Of a DNA stretch of 64,000 bases, positions 61,598 through 64,000 are shown one piece after another. The stretch spans positions 1 through 64,000 of the forward strand of contig CAYRFF010000003.1 of NCBI GenBank assembly GCA_964423575.1, written 5' to 3'. The notes beneath the pieces are model-generated. The model made no database searches. It saw nothing but the letters and a program-made list of their open reading frames with translations, and had not been told where the DNA came from. A program made the translations under genes and the position numbers. Within the stretch, counting starts at the first letter, position 1; every line of letters starts with the position of its first letter. Source of the stretch: CAYRFF01 sp964423575 (GTDB lineage Bacteria; Bacteroidota; Bacteroidia; Chitinophagales; Saprospiraceae).

Positions 61598-62620
61598 ATG
61601 ATAAAAGTTTTAACTCGCAACGTAGTTTATGTAATAATACTAACATTTTTGGCGATGCTGCCACAAAAGGGGATGAGCCAGGATCCTGTTTTTTCGCAGT
61701 TTCACATGATGCCGACTATACTGAGTCCGGCACTTGTCGGTCAGGTTGATGGCCCGCGATTTGGTATTATGTATAGAAATCAATGGCCTGCGATAGGAAA
61801 TGCGTACGAAACCTACGCATTTGCCTACGATCAGTATTTTAAAGAAATAAAAAGTGGGATAGGTGCCACAATTCTCGCAGATCAATCGGGAAATGGCATC
61901 CTTAAAAACCAAAAGATCCAAGGACAGTATGCGTTTAGAATTGAAACGCGGTCAGGGTGGAAATCTCAACTTGGAATAGAGGTTGGACTCGGCCACGAAG
62001 CTGTTGATAAATCCGGATTGATATTCCTCGATCAATTAGATCCAAGATTTGGACCTGTTTCTCCCGGTGGTACGCCTTATCCGACGCTCGAAACCCCATT
62101 TGAATCTTTTTCAAGGTTCTATCTCGATATTGGAGCAGGAGCAAGTCTTTACAATGAAAAATATTTTTTAACCTTGGGAGCAAGTCATCTTAACCGTCCC
62201 TCTGTGTCTTTTTTGGGAGATCAGAACGGAAAGATTAACGGCATGCCAATTCTTGTCACAGCAATGGTAGGAGCAAAATATGTATTGCGGAGTCCTACCC
62301 GTTTTAATCCTAATGAAACATATATCTCGCCTATTATTGTGTATGCGCAACAAGGCGGTACAGGGCAGATTAACGGCGGCTTGTATCTGGGTACAGGGCA
62401 GTTTGTTTTGGGTGCTTATTATCGGCATGCAAATACGAATCCCGATGCAGCGGGATTATCTGCTGCAGTCAAAGTCGGAAACCTGAAATTTGGCTATGCT
62501 TATGATTTTACGGTGTCCAATTTGGGGATAAGTACAGGTGGGAGCCATGAAATTGGCATGACTTTAGCAATAGAGTATAAAGAAGGCAAATACAATGATT
62601 GCTTTAATATGTTCCGCTAA
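61598..62620 (+). CDS. PorP/SprF family T9SS outer-membrane protein
   Basis: The 340-residue barrel protein belongs to the PorP/SprF family, whose members work with T9SS and are needed for secretion of SprB-like or type B cargo. It has a signal peptide (1-27, KGMSQ) and the family opening DPVFSQFHMMPTILSPALVGQ, then alternating amphipathic strands such as MYRNQWPAIGNAYETYAFAYD. It lies 187 bases upstream of gldK, which in many genomes forms gldKLMN next to such a gene. Whether it is the core PorP or a cargo-specific SprF paralogue cannot be told from sequence alone. Confidence 0.9.
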   Translation: MIKVLTRNVVYVIILTFLAMLPQKGMSQDPVFSQFHMMPTILSPALVGQVDGPRFGIMYRNQWPAIGNAYETYAFAYDQYFKEIKSGIGATILADQSGNGILKNQKIQGQYAFRIETRSGWKSQLGIEVGLGHEAVDKSGLIFLDQLDPRFGPVSPGGTPYPTLETPFESFSRFYLDIGAGASLYNEKYFLTLGASHLNRPSVSFLGDQNGKINGMPILVTAMVGAKYVLRSPTRFNPNETYISPIIVYAQQGGTGQINGGLYLGTGQFVLGAYYRHANTNPDAAGLSAAVKVGNLKFGYAYDFTVSNLGISTGGSHEIGMTLAIEYKEGKYNDCFNMFR

Positions 62621-62661
62621 ACATTTTCATGTTTGGAAATAAGTTTTTACTTTAGCGGAGT

Positions 62662-62669
62662 TATATTTG
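62662..62669 (+). promoter_or_regulatory. Candidate -7 box for gldK
   Basis: TATATTTG matches TAnnTTTG about 140 bases before the gldK ATG, which suggests a separate promoter with a long leader. Confidence 0.3.
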
Positions 62670-62807
62670 AGGAAACTTTATAGAATAGAATAATTTTTTT
62701 GTAAAATTGTCGTTTAAATATTCATTAGAGTGAATTGTGTGTTGCAAGCGCTCTTAAACTAATCCTTAAAAAGTAAAGGAAGAATTAATAATTACATCAC
62801 ATTTATT

Positions 62808-64000
62808 ATGAAGAGAAGTATAGTTTTTACGGTAGCGGGACTTTTTCTGGCTGGAATGTTACTTACCGGATGTGGAAAAGGAGACTACGATTCTGCAACC
62901 GGTTGGAAATTAAATGACCAGGAATGGGGCGGTTACGAAAAGGTAGATTACAAAGATACCGAAATAGGACCCAACCTTGTTCAAATCCCGGGAGGAACAT
63001 TCTTGATGGGACAGGTTGAAGAAGATGTTATGTTTAGCTGGAATAACGTTCCAAGACAGCAGACAGTAAGTTCATTCTATATGGACGAAACTGAAGTGTC
63101 TAACTATAATTACCGCCTGTACACAATGTGGAATAAAAATGTATTTGGCGAGGATATGAGACATATCTGGCTTGAATCGCTTCCGGATACTTTAGTATGG
63201 CGTGAAGAACTTGCATTTAACGAGCCAATGGTTGAGGAATACTTCCGTCACCCGGCTTGGAATGATTACCCGGTAGTAGGGGTGAACTGGGAGCAGGCTG
63301 TAAAATATACTAGCTGGCGTTCAGATAGAGTGAATGAGGCTATCCTTATTAAGAAAGGAGTTTTAAATCCTACACCGGATCAGAAAAATGAAGATAACTT
63401 TACCACGGACACATATCTAGCCGGACAATACGATGGTGATGTGAGAAAAAACATGAAAGATATTGCTACCGGTGGTGAAAGAAGAGTAAATAAATCAGAT
63501 GGTATATTATTGCCGGAATATAGATTGCCGACAGAAGCAGAGTGGGAATATGCTGCTCTTGCATTGATTGGTAATATGGTAAACCCTGAAAACGAGATTA
63601 TTTCCGATAGAAGGATTTACCCTTGGAATGGTACAGGAGTACGTTACCAGAGAAGAGATAAGAGTCAGGGTAAAATTCTTGCTAACTTTAAGAAAGGTGC
63701 AGGAGATTATATGGGAGTCGCCGGAAACCTAAACGATAACGCATCCTTTGCTGCACCTGTAAAGACATATTATCCAAACGACTTTGGCCTATACAATATG
63801 GCCGGTAACGTTAGTGAGTGGGTTTTGGACGTATATAGACCGATGACTTCACTCACTGTAGCTGACTTTGAGCAGAACGATTTGAATCCGTTTAGAGGAA
63901 ACGTGTTTACGGAAGTAGTGAAAGATGAGAATGGTAAACCGATTCAGAAAGATAGTACCGGTAGACTTGTCAGAAGGAATGTTACTGCAGAAGCTGCTGC
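62808..64000 (+). CDS. gldK: Gliding/T9SS lipoprotein GldK (3' end outside window)
   Basis: GldK (PorK) forms, with GldN (PorN), the periplasmic ring of the type IX translocon. Only the first 397 residues are present and the frame stays open at the window edge. The product starts with a lipoprotein signal (lipobox LTGC, Cys22). It then has a formylglycine-enzyme-like (FGE-sulfatase) fold: NLVQIPGGTFLMGQ, FYMDETEVSNYNYRLY, YPVVGVNWEQAVKYTSWRS, YRLPTEAEWEYAA and GLYNMAGNVSEWVLDVY. gldL, gldM and gldN are expected downstream. Confidence 0.95.
   Translation, partial: MKRSIVFTVAGLFLAGMLLTGCGKGDYDSATGWKLNDQEWGGYEKVDYKDTEIGPNLVQIPGGTFLMGQVEEDVMFSWNNVPRQQTVSSFYMDETEVSNYNYRLYTMWNKNVFGEDMRHIWLESLPDTLVWREELAFNEPMVEEYFRHPAWNDYPVVGVNWEQAVKYTSWRSDRVNEAILIKKGVLNPTPDQKNEDNFTTDTYLAGQYDGDVRKNMKDIATGGERRVNKSDGILLPEYRLPTEAEWEYAALALIGNMVNPENEIISDRRIYPWNGTGVRYQRRDKSQGKILANFKKGAGDYMGVAGNLNDNASFAAPVKTYYPNDFGLYNMAGNVSEWVLDVYRPMTSLTVADFEQNDLNPFRGNVFTEVVKDENGKPIQKDSTGRLVRRNVTAEAA

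Noticed and set aside
1..64000. CRISPR arrays, tRNA/rRNA genes, insertion sequences, phage genes, toxin-antitoxin or restriction systems
   Set aside because: Looked for on both strands; no spaced direct repeats, cloverleaf candidates, transposases or defence genes were recognised.

Overview
This AT-rich window comes from a Bacteroidota chromosome, most likely a Saprospiraceae-type lineage (inference). The evidence is type IX secretion (PorU, PorV, PorP/SprF, GldK), gliding protein GldC, T9SS type A and type B sorting domains, HYR/GEVED giant secreted proteins, a DUF4249-TonB receptor pair and repeated TAnnTTTG promoter -7 boxes. No rRNA, tRNA, CRISPR array, insertion sequence or phage gene was seen. 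It looks like core chromosome.

Layout. 1-7.9 kb: holB-ricT, lipoamide dehydrogenase, a convergent purS-rsmI pair, a T9SS type B surface protein followed by lptC, and a DUF1573 protein. 8.2-11.4 kb: a fused E1 alpha/beta 2-oxoacid dehydrogenase and a polyprenol-phosphate sugar transferase. 11.4-24.5 kb: the division and cell wall (dcw) cluster mraZ-rsmH-ftsL-ftsI-murE-mraY-ftsW-murG-ftsQ-ftsA-ftsZ. It has a textbook MraZ operator over its promoter, lacks murD and murC at their usual places, and has an attenuator-like pair of competing hairpins between murE and mraY. 24.5-24.9 kb: two intrinsic terminators flank a possible small RNA of about 79 nt, preceded by a -24/-12 (sigma-54-like) element. 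24.9-32.1 kb: tsaE, alanine dehydrogenase, then on the minus strand an MbnP-like lipoprotein, an S9 peptidase, glycyl-tRNA synthetase and serC.

32.5-39.8 kb: a small secreted protein of unknown function and a 2218-residue modular T9SS cargo with GEVED, HYR, dockerin and cohesin-like modules. 40.4-46.9 kb: an N-acetylmuramoyl-L-alanine amidase, ccmB-ccmC-ccmD (haem export for cytochrome c maturation) running into glutamate dehydrogenase, an Lrp-type regulator and a TraB/GumN protein. 46.9-51.3 kb: TonB receptor and DUF4249 lipoprotein, a Rossmann oxidoreductase and gldC. 51.3-56.3 kb (minus): paaZ, an enoyl-CoA hydratase and a second E1 alpha/beta fusion, an apparent aromatic or acyl-CoA catabolic operon. 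56.4-64 kb: porU-porV (minus) divergent from porP/sprF and gldK; gldK runs off the window.

The parts connect: the 616- and 2218-residue cargo proteins would be exported by the T9SS encoded at the right end, where PorU and PorV process and anchor type A cargo. The most novel-looking signals are non-coding: the putative small RNA after ftsZ, the murE-mraY hairpin switch, and a second, inverted MraZ-like box cluster upstream of mraZ. All start codons were chosen by inspection. Several computed ORFs were shortened to an internal ATG, as stated in their entries.
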